From assembly GCA_026545225.1 (NCBI GenBank), contig CM048848.1:48082306-48146305 (forward strand): a stretch of DNA of 64,000 bases, read 5' to 3'. A program made the translations under genes and the position numbers. Shown in pieces: positions 34,829 through 45,932 of the stretch; within the stretch, counting starts at the first letter, position 1, and the number at the start of each line of letters is the position of its first letter. The notes beneath the pieces were generated by a model. The model was given only the letters and a program-made list of their open reading frames with translations, had not been told where the DNA came from and did no database searches. The DNA comes from Cornus controversa (lineage: Eukaryota > Streptophyta > Magnoliopsida > Cornales > Cornaceae).

Positions 34829-35457
34829 TAGGTCAAAGTGCAATAAACCTCTCTTTAGTTTCGAAATGGTGCACAATACCCCCCTCTCATTTTTTTGAGT
34901 GCATTAAATATCCTCCCACTTATAATTTGGTGCAGTTTACCCCTTTTGGGTTAAGAATTGATTTAAACTAACAGAAATACCCTCATAGATAAAAAAATAG
35001 AAATTAAAATTAAAAAGAAAAAGAAAAAAGTGATTAATTTACCAAAAAAATACAAAAAAAAATACCAAAAAAAGAAAATAAAATATAACTTTAATTTGTC
35101 GAAAAAATTTACCCAAAAAACTTTAATTCACCAATTTTTTTTCTCAGTAATTTTTTTTTCTATAAATTAAAGTTTTATTTTTTTTTATATTTTTTGATAA
35201 TTTGTTTCGGTATTTTTGGCAAATTAAAGTTGTTGTTATTTTCTTTTTTTGATAGTTTTTTTTGGTAAATTAATCACTTTTTTCTTTTTCTTTTTAATTT
35301 TAATTTCTATTTTTTTTATCTATGAGGGTATTCTGTTATTTTACATCAATTTTCAACCCAAATAGGGCCAAATAGGGGCAAACTGTATCAAATTATAAGT
35401 GGGATGATGTTTAATGCACCCAAAAAAATGAGAGGGGGGTTTATTGCACTTTGGTCT
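34829..35457. mobile_element. Foldback MITE with arms of about 270 bp (copy 1)
   Basis: Left arm begins AGGTCAAAGTGCAATAAACC; the right arm ends with its near reverse complement, GGTTTATTGCACTTTGGTC with one base added. Inner parts also pair (ACCCTCATAGAT with ATCTATGAGGGT; CTTATAATTTGGTGCAG with its counterpart near 35382-35400). The whole element can fold into a long hairpin. Target duplications are unclear; non-coding. Confidence 0.82.
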
Positions 35458-35694
35458 ATAATATATTATATATTAAAAATACTGTTTATTACTATTTAAT
35501 ATGTGCATAAAATATTACAAATATGTAACATGAATTTTATTTGAAATAAGCATTGCTCGTGTAGTAACAGTACCAAAAACATTTTTGAGCTACGCTGCTG
35601 AAAATATGGGAAACATTATTTATGTTTCCTCTTTTCTTCACAAAAGCAAAAACATTTCCCATTTAAAAAAAAACATATTACTAAACATGATTAT

Positions 35695-37564
35695 TGTAGT
35701 AACCTTTGTAGACGAGTGTGAGTGGGCGGGTGCAAAGACAGACACTTGGCTGAGCTACCACACTGACAGGGTACTCAATCCCACATCTTCTGAGTGTGGA
35801 AAAGGGGATGTGCTTATATGTAGTATGTTCTCTTCAAATGGTATAAGGTCTTTTGGGGTAAAACCCAAGAGCAAAATCGTGCGGGCTTAAGCCCAAAGCG
35901 AACAATATCATACCATGTGTTAGAGCGGGGGATTACAGTTGGTATCAGAGTCTGAACCCAGCCGAAAGTGTGCCAACGAGGACGTCGGGCCTCGTAGGGG
36001 GTGGATTGTAGTACTCGCCAAGAGTCTGAGATCTGATTGAACAATTGTAAGATTTTCATCATATCAAATGCTCTTTCAGTCTGCAGAAACTTGGGAGGGG
36101 TCACAATAGAATCAAGTATCCTTGTGGACGGGTGTGAGTGGGCGGGTGCGAAGACACATACTGGGCTGAGCTACCACGCTAACAGGGTACAGGGTGCTCA
36201 ATCCCACATCGCCTGAGTGTGAAAAATGGGATGTGCTTATATGTAGTATGTTATCTTCAAATGGTATGAGGCTTTTTGGGGTAAAACCCAAGAGTTCCTC
36301 TAGAATATGAACTTTGATTACAAAATTTAGAATAATTTCATTTCCTAAGATTTTTTTATCCTTTCTATATCTAAGAATCTTTCTAAATTTTCTAGCCAAA
36401 AGTGCAACATCCTCATCAGAGTCATATTCAAAACTCTCAACTTTTCCAACTTCAATTTTTGAAAATTTTAAAACATTTGAAGAATCTGAAGACTTAGAAA
36501 TCTTAGAAGATTTTAAAGCCAATTTTTTTTTTTATTAATGAAAATTTGGATATTTGATCTCAAAGGCTTGAATAGTCCTTATTAATTCTGTCACATCCAT
36601 TGTGTCAATATCTCTACTCTAATCTAAAGCTTCCAACTTAGCTTGAAGCCTATCAGATAGTGATCTCGTGACAGATTCTTGATAGAGTGAAAATGGGTGT
36701 GAGTCTGAGATAGAGTCTGTTGTATTTTATTTCGACATAGTGGATTGGTTTTTTGAGGCGTTACCTCCTCCATGATTCTTTCCCGTTCTAGGTTCTCCAC
36801 GTATATTTGGTGCATTCTTTATTTTATTGCACTTTAAATTATTTACTTTTATAAGTTTGATTGATTAATTTTTAATTGGATTAAAATCTAAAAAATTAAG
36901 TAAACGATCGAGGAAACCTATTCACCCCCTCTAAATTTTAAATAAGCTTTCACAATCACTTTCGCACTGCGCAACTCACAATTGGTATAAGAGCAGTGTA
37001 ATCTAATTTGTGAGTTGTTCCTTGCAAAAGTAGTTTTTATAATAAAAAGTTATTTTTGTTTTCAAAACTCTTCATATAATTTAGTATGAAAGAGGGTGGC
37101 TCGGTTCAGTGAACTCCTTTGTTTGATGATTCAAATTATATTTTTTGGATGCATGAAAGACTTTCTTAAATCTTAAGATGAGAGAGTGTGAATGTCTGCC
37201 CAGAATTGTTATAAAATTCCTACATCTACTACTGGTACTAAAGATGCCATTGTAACTGTAGAAAAGGATAAGGCAACTTGATCAACTATTGAGCATGATG
37301 TGCTAATAATAACAATAAGGGTTTATATGTTATATTTAATTCTATTGTTCCATTTGAATTTGTTAGAATTTTTGTCTGTTCCATTTGAAAAAAGCATGAG
37401 ATATTCTTCAGGTAACTCATGAAACTATCAAGGTAAGGAATTTAAAGTTACAAATGTTCACAACTAAGTTTGAAACAATTAGAATGAATAACGATGAGAA
37501 AAACCGTGCGGGCTCAGGCCCAAAGCGGACAATATCATACCATGTGTTGGAGCGGGGTATTACA
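35695..37564 (+). mobile_element. TRIM-type LTR element (tiny internal region), interrupted by another element
   Basis: LTR 1 is 35695-35937 (TGTAGTAACC...GGATTACA). A primer-binding site TTGGTATCAGAG (complementary to initiator Met-tRNA) follows at 35939. The internal part, about 36112 minus 35938, is only about 175 bp. LTR 2 begins at 36112 and ends TATTACA at 37564, but is split by foreign DNA between about 36295 and 37497. Duplications ATTAT at 35690-35694 and 37565-37569 match. There is no coding capacity, as is usual for TRIMs; apart from the inserted DNA it looks nearly whole. Confidence 0.85.
36295..37497. mobile_element. Rearranged Ty1/copia (SIRE-like) fragment nested in the TRIM's second LTR
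   Basis: The left half (about 36300-36780) reads as a copia gag zone on the - strand (DEDVALLARKFRKILRY). The right half (about 36800-37497) reads on the + strand as an LTR end with CTATTCACCCCCTC, a primer-binding site TTGGTATAAGAGC near 36985, and gag text. The two halves are in opposite orientations, so the piece is broken and rearranged. The open frame 36112-36522 on the - strand runs across the junction with the TRIM and is not a gene. Confidence 0.7.
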
Positions 37565-37665
37565 ATTATTGTTTTTGTTTCTCCTTTTTGATGATTAATA
37601 ACATAAAACAAAAAGTTTTCCATTTAGTGAACGGATACTAGATTATGAATGTAGCTTTTTTGTTT

Positions 37666-38203
37666 GGCCAAATTGGTGCACAATATCATCCTTTCCTTTT
37701 TTTGGGTGCAACAAATACTTTTCAACTTACAAATTGGTGCAATTTGCCCCTATTTTGCATTATTTGGGTTAAGAATTGACGTAAAATGACAAAAATACTC
37801 TCAAATAAAAAATTTTAAAAAGAAAGAAAAAAAGTGAGTAATTCACCAAAAATTACCGAAAAAGAGAAAAAGAACTTTAAATTGCCAAAAAATACCAAAA
37901 AAAATTACCGAGGAAAAAATTGGTGAATTAAAGTTCTTTTTTTTGGATAAATTTTTTTTGGCAAATTAAAATTTTTTTTTCTTTTTTCAATAATTGTTTT
38001 TGGTATTTTTTGATATATTAATCACTTTTTTTTATTTTTTAATCTGTGATGATATTTTTGTCATTTTACGTCAATTCTTAATCCAAATAAGGACAAATTG
38101 CACCAACTTGTAAGTTGGAAGGTGTTTGTTGCACTCAAAAAATGAGAGAGGGTATGCACCATTTTGAAATCAATGAGAGTTTATTGCATTTTGGCCTTTT
38201 TGT
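37666..38203. mobile_element. Foldback MITE, copy 2 of the 34829 family
   Basis: Shares with copy 1 the arm text AATTGGTGCAATTTGCCCCT (copy 1: TTTGGTGCAGTTTACCCC) and the right end GTTTATTGCATTTTGGCC. The left arm lacks about 35 bp just inside its tip. The arms pair with each other over about 250 bp. Confidence 0.75.
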
Positions 38204-38321
38204 TTTTCGTGATGGTGATGCAAGCCTCCTAGAGCTCCCCCTGTAGTTTACACTAAGTACATGATTCGTCGTCTCACATGCACCAAATAATTATTGAGAA
38301 ATTCTTTGAAAGTTACACTAA

Positions 38322-38890
38322 GGCTTCGCTTGGTTAGACAAAAATAGCGGGGAAGAAAAAAATAAATTTATTTTGTTAACATTATAAGAGTTTGGATAGG
38401 AAAGAAAATTTTGAGAAAAAGTAACTTTTCATAACCACCTAAATTTTTCATAAAATTTTAATTCAAAAAACACAATTTTTGCTCCCTTGAGAAATTTATG
38501 TGAACTTACAATTATGCCATTTTATCTTTCTTAGTAAAGTGTGTTTATACATAACTTTTTATAATAGTTTTCATCTCCTTCTAAATGTTCTAGAAAATTA
38601 ATTATTTAGATTCCTATATTACTTTTATTCTTTAAAAAAGACATAAAAATTTTATTTGATTTTTTATTTATTTAGATCTATTATTCTTTATAATAAAAAT
38701 GAGGACAATTTAAGTAAACCATAATGTTTTCTTTTAACTTTCATGTTATTCAAACCATGAAATGACACTTTCCCATAACCTGCTTGAAAATTTTTCATTT
38801 TAACCAAATGCATGTTAGGATTTTGATTTTCTTTTCTTTCACTTTACTTTCACTTTTTACTATTAATTTTCATCTAACCAAACAGACCCC
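38322..38890. mobile_element. MITE with GCTTGGTTAGA-type ends
   Basis: Left end GGCTTCGCTTGGTTAGACAA; right end in reverse complement GGGTCTGTTTGGTTAGATGA. The arms diverge inward. No clear duplication, so the superfamily is open (Mutator- or hAT-like). The + frame at 38784-38987 overlaps its right arm and is not a gene. Confidence 0.6.
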
Positions 38891-39049
38891 AAATGAATTC
38901 AAGCTCTTTAACTTGAAGATGCAAAGCAACAAGAGTATTTTTGGTGCAAGTTTTCAAAGTTTGCCCAAGATATATAGGCTCAATTAATTTTGAACTCAAG
39001 TACAAGCCCACTTCCAACAAGCGGATTAAGCTCCAAAATTAATACATAT

Positions 39050-41580
39050 ACCTATACTACTATTAAAAGTACAAAGGAGTTTTTTAGTTTCAGTACACTA
39101 TTTTTATAATTTTAAATTAAAAAATAGAATTACCCAAGCAAAATATTTTCCTTTTTTATTTAAATTATTTCCCAAGCAAAACCCTTTCCTTTTTTATTAA
39201 CCCTTTCTTTTTATTTCTAATTTCTAAATTTACTTTTTTATTTAAATTATTTCCCAACCAAAATCTTTTCCTTTTTTATTAACCCTTTATTTTTATTTCT
39301 AATTTTTAAATTTACTTTTTTATTTAAATTATGCAAAACCCTTTCCTTTTTTATTTAAATTATTTCCCAAGCAAAACCCTTCCTTTTTTTATTAACCCTT
39401 TCTTTTTATTTCTAATTTCTAAATTTACTTTTTTATTTAAATTATTTTCATTTTTTATTAACCCTTTCTTTTTATTTCTAATTTCTATCTATACTACTAT
39501 TAAAGTATAGAGGGTTTTTTTTTAAAATTTCAGTACACTATTTTTTTATTTTTAAATTAAAAAAATAGAATTACCCAAGCAAAACTCTCTCCTTTTTTAT
39601 TTAAATTATTTCCCAAGCAAAACTATTTCCTTTTTTTATTAACCCTTTCTTTTTATTTCTAATTTCTAAATTTACTTTTTTATTTAAATTATTTCCCAAG
39701 CGAAACCCTTTCCTTTTTTATTAACCTTTTCTTTTTATTTTTAATTTCTATCTATACTACTATTAAAAGTACAAAGGGGTTTTTTTTTTTTTAATTTCAG
39801 TACACTATTTTTTATTTTTAAATAAAAAAAATAGAATTACCCTTTCCTTTTTTATTTAAATTATTTTCCAAGAAAAACCCTTTCCTTTTTTATTAACCAT
39901 TTCTTTTTATTTCTAATTTCTCAATTTAATTTTTTATTTAAATTATTTCCCAAGCAAAACCATTTCCTTTTTTTATTAACCCTTTCTTTTTATTTCTAAT
40001 TTCTATCTATATCTATATCTATACCTATACTACTATTAAAAGTACAAAGAGTTTTTTAGTTACCTCTTTCCAACCTTGAGGCACTGAAAAAAGGTATGGG
40101 ATAATTGGACTCCATCCAACGCCATGCCCTCCAGACTTCTCATCTGGTCTGAGGTACGTGCACCAACCTGTTTGATCATTTAATTTCTAACGAGTGGTGA
40201 CAATTCACTTAAAAAATAAAATTAAATCAGAAGGTGATCAATATGATCTCATTTCTTTGGTCACCCTAAAAGTTTAAAATTAGAAATTTTATGCATATAT
40301 GGTTGAGGCAAATTGTGGTTTTGTTTGTTATTCATGGAATTATGTATACAAGATTCTATCTTAATGTTATTTCTGAAAGTTGTTTGCGAAGAATTATGTT
40401 CAATTGTTGTATCTCATCTGGTCTGAGGTACGTGCACCAACCTGTTTGATCATTTAATTTCTAACAAGTGGTGACAATTCACTTAAAAAATAAAATTAAA
40501 TCAGAAGGTGATCAATATGATCTCATTTCTCTGGTCATCCTAAAAGTTTAAAATTAGAAATTTTATGCATATATGGTTAAGGCAAATTGTGGTTTTGTTT
40601 GTTATTCATGAAATTATGTATACAAGATTCTATCTTTACTATCTTAATGTTATTTCTGAAAGTTGTTTGCGAAGAATTATGTTCAATTGTTGCATCTCAT
40701 CTGGTCTGAGGTACGTGCACCAACCTGTTTGATCATTTAATTTCTAACGAGTGGTGACAATTCACTTAAAAAATAAAATTAAATCAGAAGGTGATCAATA
40801 TGATCTCATTTCTTTGGTCATCCTAAAAGTTTAAAATTAGAAATTTTATGCATATATGGTTGAGGCAAATTGTGGTTTTGTTTTTTATTCATGGAATTAT
40901 ATATACAAGATTCTATCTTTACTATCTTAATGCTATTTCTGAAAGTTGTTTGCGAAGAATTTATGTTCAATTGTTGTATAGTTGGTCTGATGAGAGTTAT
41001 GCTATCTAATTCATTGCTATCAAGCATTTGAAGCTAAAGTTGAAGATGGTGTCTATATTCTTAGTCTTTTGAGTTCCCTTTCAGTAAGTTTGGCTAAGCT
41101 TTAATAATATCTTCAGCAGCTTTTGTATCCGTTATTCTCTAATTTAATTGGTTTATTTTGCTATTTTAATTCTGTATACACGTGTAATTTGATTTCATTG
41201 TTTGTATCGGCTTATATGTGAATTTTATGACAAAATGACAAGTTGCAAAGGAAGACATCAATAAAAATTACGTAGTAAAAAAAAGTAGAAATATAAAAGG
41301 ATAAAGTGTTGAGAATTTCTAAAAGAATAGTAATAGATTGTTTAAGAATAGTTATAATTATACCTTTTGATTTCTTATAGTTTATACTTATTCCTTCCAT
41401 GTGAATAATAGTTAACTTATAGTTTTATTTTTTTCAACAAGTGAATTTATATTACTCGTACTAAGGTTACATAATGGAAATAGTTTTGGGTGTTTTAATT
41501 AATATGTTATAATAGTTTTGAATAATTTAGATGTTATAATAAAATTTTAATTTATTTTTTATCCACGTGCTTTAAACTAG
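39050..41580. mobile_element. Helitron-like tract with repeated 5'-end motif and internal tandem repeats
   Basis: The motif TATACTACTATTAAAAGTAC followed by AAAGG occurs near 39052, 39491 (variant), 39757 and 40029, each followed by similar T-rich text. It resembles the 5' ends of plant Helitrons. A CTAG at 41577-41580 followed by T, preceded by the short palindrome CCACGTG, could be the 3' end. No Rep/helicase is present. The copies at 39-40 kb show end-to-end duplication of the 5' region. Assignment is tentative because the 3' hairpin is weak. Confidence 0.4.
40138..40985. repeat. Three tandem copies of a 274-283-bp unit
   Basis: CATCTGGTCTGAGGTACGTG occurs at 40141, 40415 and 40698. The copies are almost identical. 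Copies 2 and 3 share an extra TACTATCTT that copy 1 lacks, giving periods of 274 and then 283. Non-coding. Confidence 0.95.
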
Positions 41581-42037
41581 TATATATATATATATACACC
41601 TCCAAATCTTGTTAGTTCATGTCTCATCTGTTGTGAAAGCAGCCTTGTTTCTGGACCATCTCATTTTATAGTGTGTAGAGGCGAAGGTGGTGGGACAAGG
41701 AATTCCTCTACTGGATCCAATACCAAGCAGGTTGCTTCCTAGAATTAGGCAATAGACTTAAGCCCAAACTTAGTGGGCTCTTTCACAATCTCTGGCTTGT
41801 GGATTGGTTTTTTCAGTGGCACTCCTAACCCTCTCTTTCATAAAACGCATAGATGGTTCAATGGTAAAGGGCTAAGCTGACCAAACTGTAAACTCAAACG
41901 TCTGAGATTCAACTATTACATGGTTAAAAATACCTGGGCATAACAACCTTTGAATAATTTGCGAGTGATTGCACATTTTCAAAGTTTACCTTACAACTTT
42001 GTGTACGACCGCGAGGTTGAAAAGGTTTTACGTTATC

Positions 42038-42068
<31 letters not shown>

Positions 42069-42595
42069 AATAACTTTCATTTATTAGCTTCTATTTTTCT
42101 CTTATAAATGCTCTTTGTACATTTCTTTTTTCACAACTCACATCCAATTCACCTCCTCCACTTTACCCTAACCTAGTAAGCAAGTTTTCCCTTTTCTCAC
42201 ATAATCTTACTCTCTGTGAATAAAAATTCCATTTTAAACTACAAAATAAAAGGGTATTGATTTTGTTAACATCAATGTATTAGTTTTCTTCGTGTTAATT
42301 GTATTTTCAAATAATCAAAAGTACCATAAAATCTTGCAATTTATTGAAATTATTTTATATATCAAAACAAATTATTTTAACATGAAAACTGGTCATTGAA
42401 AATTATAAATGTATTGAATAAAAATAATATCAATAAGTATTTAATTGTTTATTCAGTGTCAATTAGTATTTATTTTTTGTATTTATTATTTTGATAAAAA
42501 ATATATATATCTCGATATTGTTCGTCAATGCCTCCCACTAAACTAAATTTCTAACTACGTCACTATTCTGGCAAGGAGCTCCTACTCTGCAGTAT
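41581..42595. other. Intergenic DNA, one possible SINE
   Basis: No protein-coding exon recognised. A possible SINE lies at 41847-41960, a (TA)n run at about 42040-42064, and the rest is AT-rich. Confidence 0.4.
41847..41960 (+). mobile_element. Possible tRNA-derived SINE
   Basis: GATGGTTCAATGGTAAAGGG looks like a pol III A box in a tRNA-like context. GAGATTCAAC, 60 bp downstream, could be a decayed B box. No clear tail or duplication. Confidence 0.38.
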
Positions 42596-42904
42596 GTCTA
42601 CAATACATTTGGTGCATTTACAATACGTACGATCCAGTGTAAATATACCGAGTGTATTGTAGATTTTCTCCACACTTTGAAGAGAGTTGAATTCTGAACC
42701 TTTCTCATAAAAAGACTAGGAGATATCACTCAATTATAAAGGCAGAAGGTGATCTGTTAAGAGAAGATCTGCAATATCCATATGTATTTACAACGGGTGA
42801 ATCTAGATTGTGCGTGTTGTATACGCGCAATAAAACTTATCACACGTGTTGTAAATGCACAATTTAAATTCACCCGGTGTATTTACACCTGGTGTATTGT
42901 AGAC
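42596..42904. mobile_element. Small MITE with GTCTACAATACA ends
   Basis: Left end GTCTACAATACATTTGGTGC; right end in reverse complement GTCTACAATACACCAGGTGT. The words GTGTATTTACACC and GTAAATGCAC recur inside. GTAT flanks both sides, but a longer duplication is not evident. Confidence 0.7.
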
Positions 42905-43724
42905 GTATTCATCTGTCACATCTTTATATCAAAAATTATTATTAGGTCCGTAAACGGATCGAATACAAACCAGATCAACTATAATTCATATCTAGTTTAT
43001 TAAACTAACAGATTATCGAATTTGGTTTACTAACAGGTTATATGACTAAATGTTTCAATCCATATCATAATTACTCAGATTCGGATTAGATAGATGTCTA
43101 ACTATCATTCAAATAACAGAAAACGAGATTTTAGAACTTAGACGTCTAATTAGTACACTAAGAGAATATGTATTTGATTTTTTATTTAAGAAAAATAATA
43201 ATAAAGAGAGACAAAATAGAGAGAGGGAAGAACAATAAATAATGATAAAAAATATTTTAATAATATGTAAATAATATATATTATAACATTAGATAATATA
43301 TTATAACATATCGAATCGAATTATTATCGAACTAAATCAATCATAATTCATATTCAGTTTATTTAGTTAAGGATTATCATATCGCAAACAGATTATCGAA
43401 TTAAATGTTTTAATTTATATTTTAGTTATTGGCTCGGATTCATATCAAAATTCAAACAATGGTACATGAGTAGGTAATAAAATAAAAAAAGGAGACAATT
43501 TTTTTTTCTTTTTTCTTTTTGAGAATAGAATAACATTTTCAAATGAATGATCGTTGCATTATAAAAGTAAAAAGTGCTACATTTGCATGTATACAGAAGG
43601 AACTGGGACATATTTCTTACCTTCAACATTGCATAGATCTTTTTCTTGTGCCCTTATCCCATCTTTACATGAAAATGGCAATGTAGGGTGAAAATGTTGT
43701 GTTCTGTCCTGCTGACATGAACAT

Positions 43725-44225
43725 GTGATAGACACGTGACATGTGGGTCCTCTGAAAATGACTGTACACGTGTGACATCAGCAATAAGAACAATATACAT
43801 ACAGGATATTGATATATATATAGAGAGAGAGACAGAGAGAGATGGGGGGTTGTGGACGTTTGTGTGTGCTGTCACTGCCACCACGGCCACCATCTCTCCC
43901 AAGAGAAAAGGCCCCCGCTTGGGTACATCACATCCTCACTGCATTCTTATCTGCAACCACTGGAACCGAATAAATGACAGAGATGCTTCGGCCACTGGAC
44001 CCACCTCCCTTTCAGCGCCAACCGTGTGTTGCCTGCCACGTTGCATGCCGCATCACCATCAATCACTAGGCCTCCAGTGGGGACCACAGCCTTCGAGTTT
44101 CCGTGGTGTACGCTAGCTTTGTTGCGTGGCATGTTTGACTTGATTCCTTCGGCGGACACGTAACTGTTTGATCTACGGTTGTCGCGATCACAGCCATAAA
44201 CGTGGCAAAGATCCCTTGTCTGATT
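43725..44225 (+). promoter_or_regulatory. GC-rich island with ABRE-like G-boxes and a TATA box; transcript unknown
   Basis: About 500 bp clearly richer in GC than its surroundings. Two G-boxes (CACGTGAC at 43733 and ACACGTGTGAC at 43766) stand 45-80 bp upstream of TATATATATAG (43813-43822), followed by a GA-rich leader-like stretch and an ATG at 43842 with a 43-codon frame (MGGCGRLCVLSLPPRPPSLP...). This is the arrangement of an ABA-type plant promoter. Further ACGT cores lie at about 44036, 44153 and 44205. No protein family is recognised on either strand; the longer frames at 43736-44116 (+) and 43947-44228 (-) have no domain. It could be a promoter for a non-coding RNA or small gene, or a remnant of a lost gene. 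Confidence 0.35.
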
Positions 44226-44436
44226 CAAATTTTAGAATTTTGGTGGTCGGCAAAGGAAATATCTTTTAAAAGATGAACACATTTTCTTTTCTTTCTTCCT
44301 TTTTTTGGAAAAAAAAAATCACACTTCTTTAGGGTGATTGTTTTGAATTACGCGTCTCGAATAAATATCTCAAAATATATCTCGAATCTATATATAACAG
44401 GTGACATAACACATTATTTTGTGAGATAAAATTAAA

Positions 44437-44617
44437 GAGTAATGTTACACGTCATGAAAATATTTCATGAATTTTTATCTAGAATGATGTGGCAATTAAA
44501 TGGTGAGTTAGTATTGGTGGAATTCCCCCCATACACGGAATGTCAATGGTATTATCACTTGCCACATCATTCATGAAGGCAATTCATGATAAAATTTCAT
44601 GACATTTAGCATTTCCC
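44437..44617. mobile_element. Mutator-like MITE with perfect 9-bp duplication
   Basis: Ends GAGTAATGTTACACGTCATG and, in reverse complement, GGGAAATGCTAAATGTCATG. The 9-bp duplications AAAATTAAA at 44428-44436 and 44618-44626 are identical. It is 181 bp, inserted in the outer MITE. Confidence 0.87.
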
Positions 44618-44681
44618 AAAATTAAATAATTAGTTAGTATTGGTGAGATTCCTCCATACACGAAATTTTGGTGGTATAATA

Positions 44682-45232
44682 TAGGGGTGACCACGGATTG
44701 GATCTGATCGGATCGGATTATGCATAATCCTAATTCGATTCGCATATTACGGATTGACGAAAATTCAATCCGATCCGATCCATGGCAATTCGACGATCAG
44801 ATCCGTGATTGAACGGATCAGATCGGATTGGCGGATTGGGCCTGTACTCCTATTTGAATTTTTTTTTTGTTTACTTCAAAAATTATAACAGAAAAATTCA
44901 CAACACTTTTTAATTCACATCTCAAATGAACACAATTGTTAAATAAACAAATATAATATATATTGAATTTTTAGGTTTACACATGTAAGTGTGTAGCATA
45001 TTATATTATTATACATATAATTACTAATTATATATATATATATATAGCCACGGATCGAATTGCGGATTGGATCGAATTTCTGAACCTCTAATTCGTAATC
45101 TGATCCGTGGCTAACAAATTCTAATTTTTTAATCCGCCACCAATCCATTAGCTAACGGATCGGATCGGATTCGTCCGGATTTGATCGGATTGGATCGGAT
45201 TCGTGGATTTGCGAATTTTTTGTGCACCCTTA
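44682..45232. mobile_element. hAT-like MITE with GGATCGGATT words and perfect 8-bp duplications
   Basis: Ends TAGGGGTGACCACGG and, in reverse complement, TAAGGGTGCACAAAA. Identical 8-bp duplications GTATAATA at 44674-44681 and 45233-45240. GGATCGGATT/AATCCGATCC words are packed at 44695-44850 and 45045-45215, with an AT-rich centre. It is 551 bp, inserted in the outer MITE. Confidence 0.92.
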
Positions 45233-45385
45233 GTATAATATACATGTTAATGTCTATTTTTAAATTAACTAACTACCATATCACATGCCACATAGATTCA
45301 AGATATATTTTGGGATATTTATTCGAGACATGTAACATTTTTCAATTGTTTTCCTACCATTTCTTAATCACGTGGAAGTTTCAAG

Positions 45386-45932
45386 TAGAATTACAAATGA
45401 ATCAAGTTATTTGTGAAGAACTCGAATTCGACTCAACTCGTCTAAGATTAAGTTCGAACTCATTGGTTAAGCGAATAGTTATATGATTCTACTCCAGATA
45501 TTAACATACATGTAGAGACATTGAGCCAAGTTCGAGTTTCATTTCTAGACTTGATCCTAAACGGTATTGAGCTAAGCTTATCTGGGTTTGGCTCATCTAG
45601 ATTCGTGAACATGAACTCATGTAAGCTTACATGTGTTTGTGAATATAGGCTTTCATATAGGACTTGTATAGACTTATGAACACGTTCATAAACATAGGAG
45701 GCTTTTGTAGGTTCATGTTCATGAACACTTATTATGAGCGAGTCAAAGTGATATTAAACATATGTTCAAATTGAGCCCGAATTACTTTTGTTATTAAAGG
45801 AGTTGCACCTGAGTCAATTTTGAATTCAACTTTTTGAGCTCGTCACGTTTTTGAATTAAGCCCACAAATGAACGAACCGAGTCTCAACAGGCCCAATTAA
45901 GCTCGACTCCGCTCAGTTCTTTTACGACCCTA
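45386..45932. mobile_element. hAT-like MITE with GAGCTCGA/TTCGAGT words
   Basis: Ends TAGAATTACAAATGAATCAAG-type and, in reverse complement, TAGGGTCGTAAAAGAACTGAG; most differences are transitions. Flanking 8-mers GTTTCAAG (45378-45385) and GTTTTAAG (45933-45940) agree at 7 of 8. Words of the GAACTCGA, GCTCGACTC and GTTCATGAAC types recur. It is 547 bp and older-looking than the GGATCGG element next to it. Confidence 0.75.

Larger units (their letters stand above)
44345..45338. mobile_element. Outer MITE with about 44-bp inverted ends, containing two nested MITEs
   Basis: The left end 44348-44391 (core TCTCGAATAAATATCTCAAA) is matched in reverse complement by 45292-45335 (TCTCGAATAAATATCCCAAA). 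With the two insertions removed it is roughly 250 bp. Its interior resembles the interior of the nested Mutator-like MITE (AGTTAGTATTGGTG, CATACACG), so the two are related. Confidence 0.82.

Noticed and set aside
36112-36522. 136-codon - strand open frame
   Set aside because: Runs across the junction between a TRIM LTR and a copia gag fragment, so it is a chimera of two fossils and not a gene.
40138-40985. Centromeric or other satellite DNA
   Set aside because: Only three copies, bounded by unrelated sequence and lying between genes.
43736-44228. Overlapping + (126 codons) and - (93 codons) frames as protein genes
   Set aside because: Higher GC lengthens chance frames; no family features or splice context. 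The region is reported as promoter-like only.
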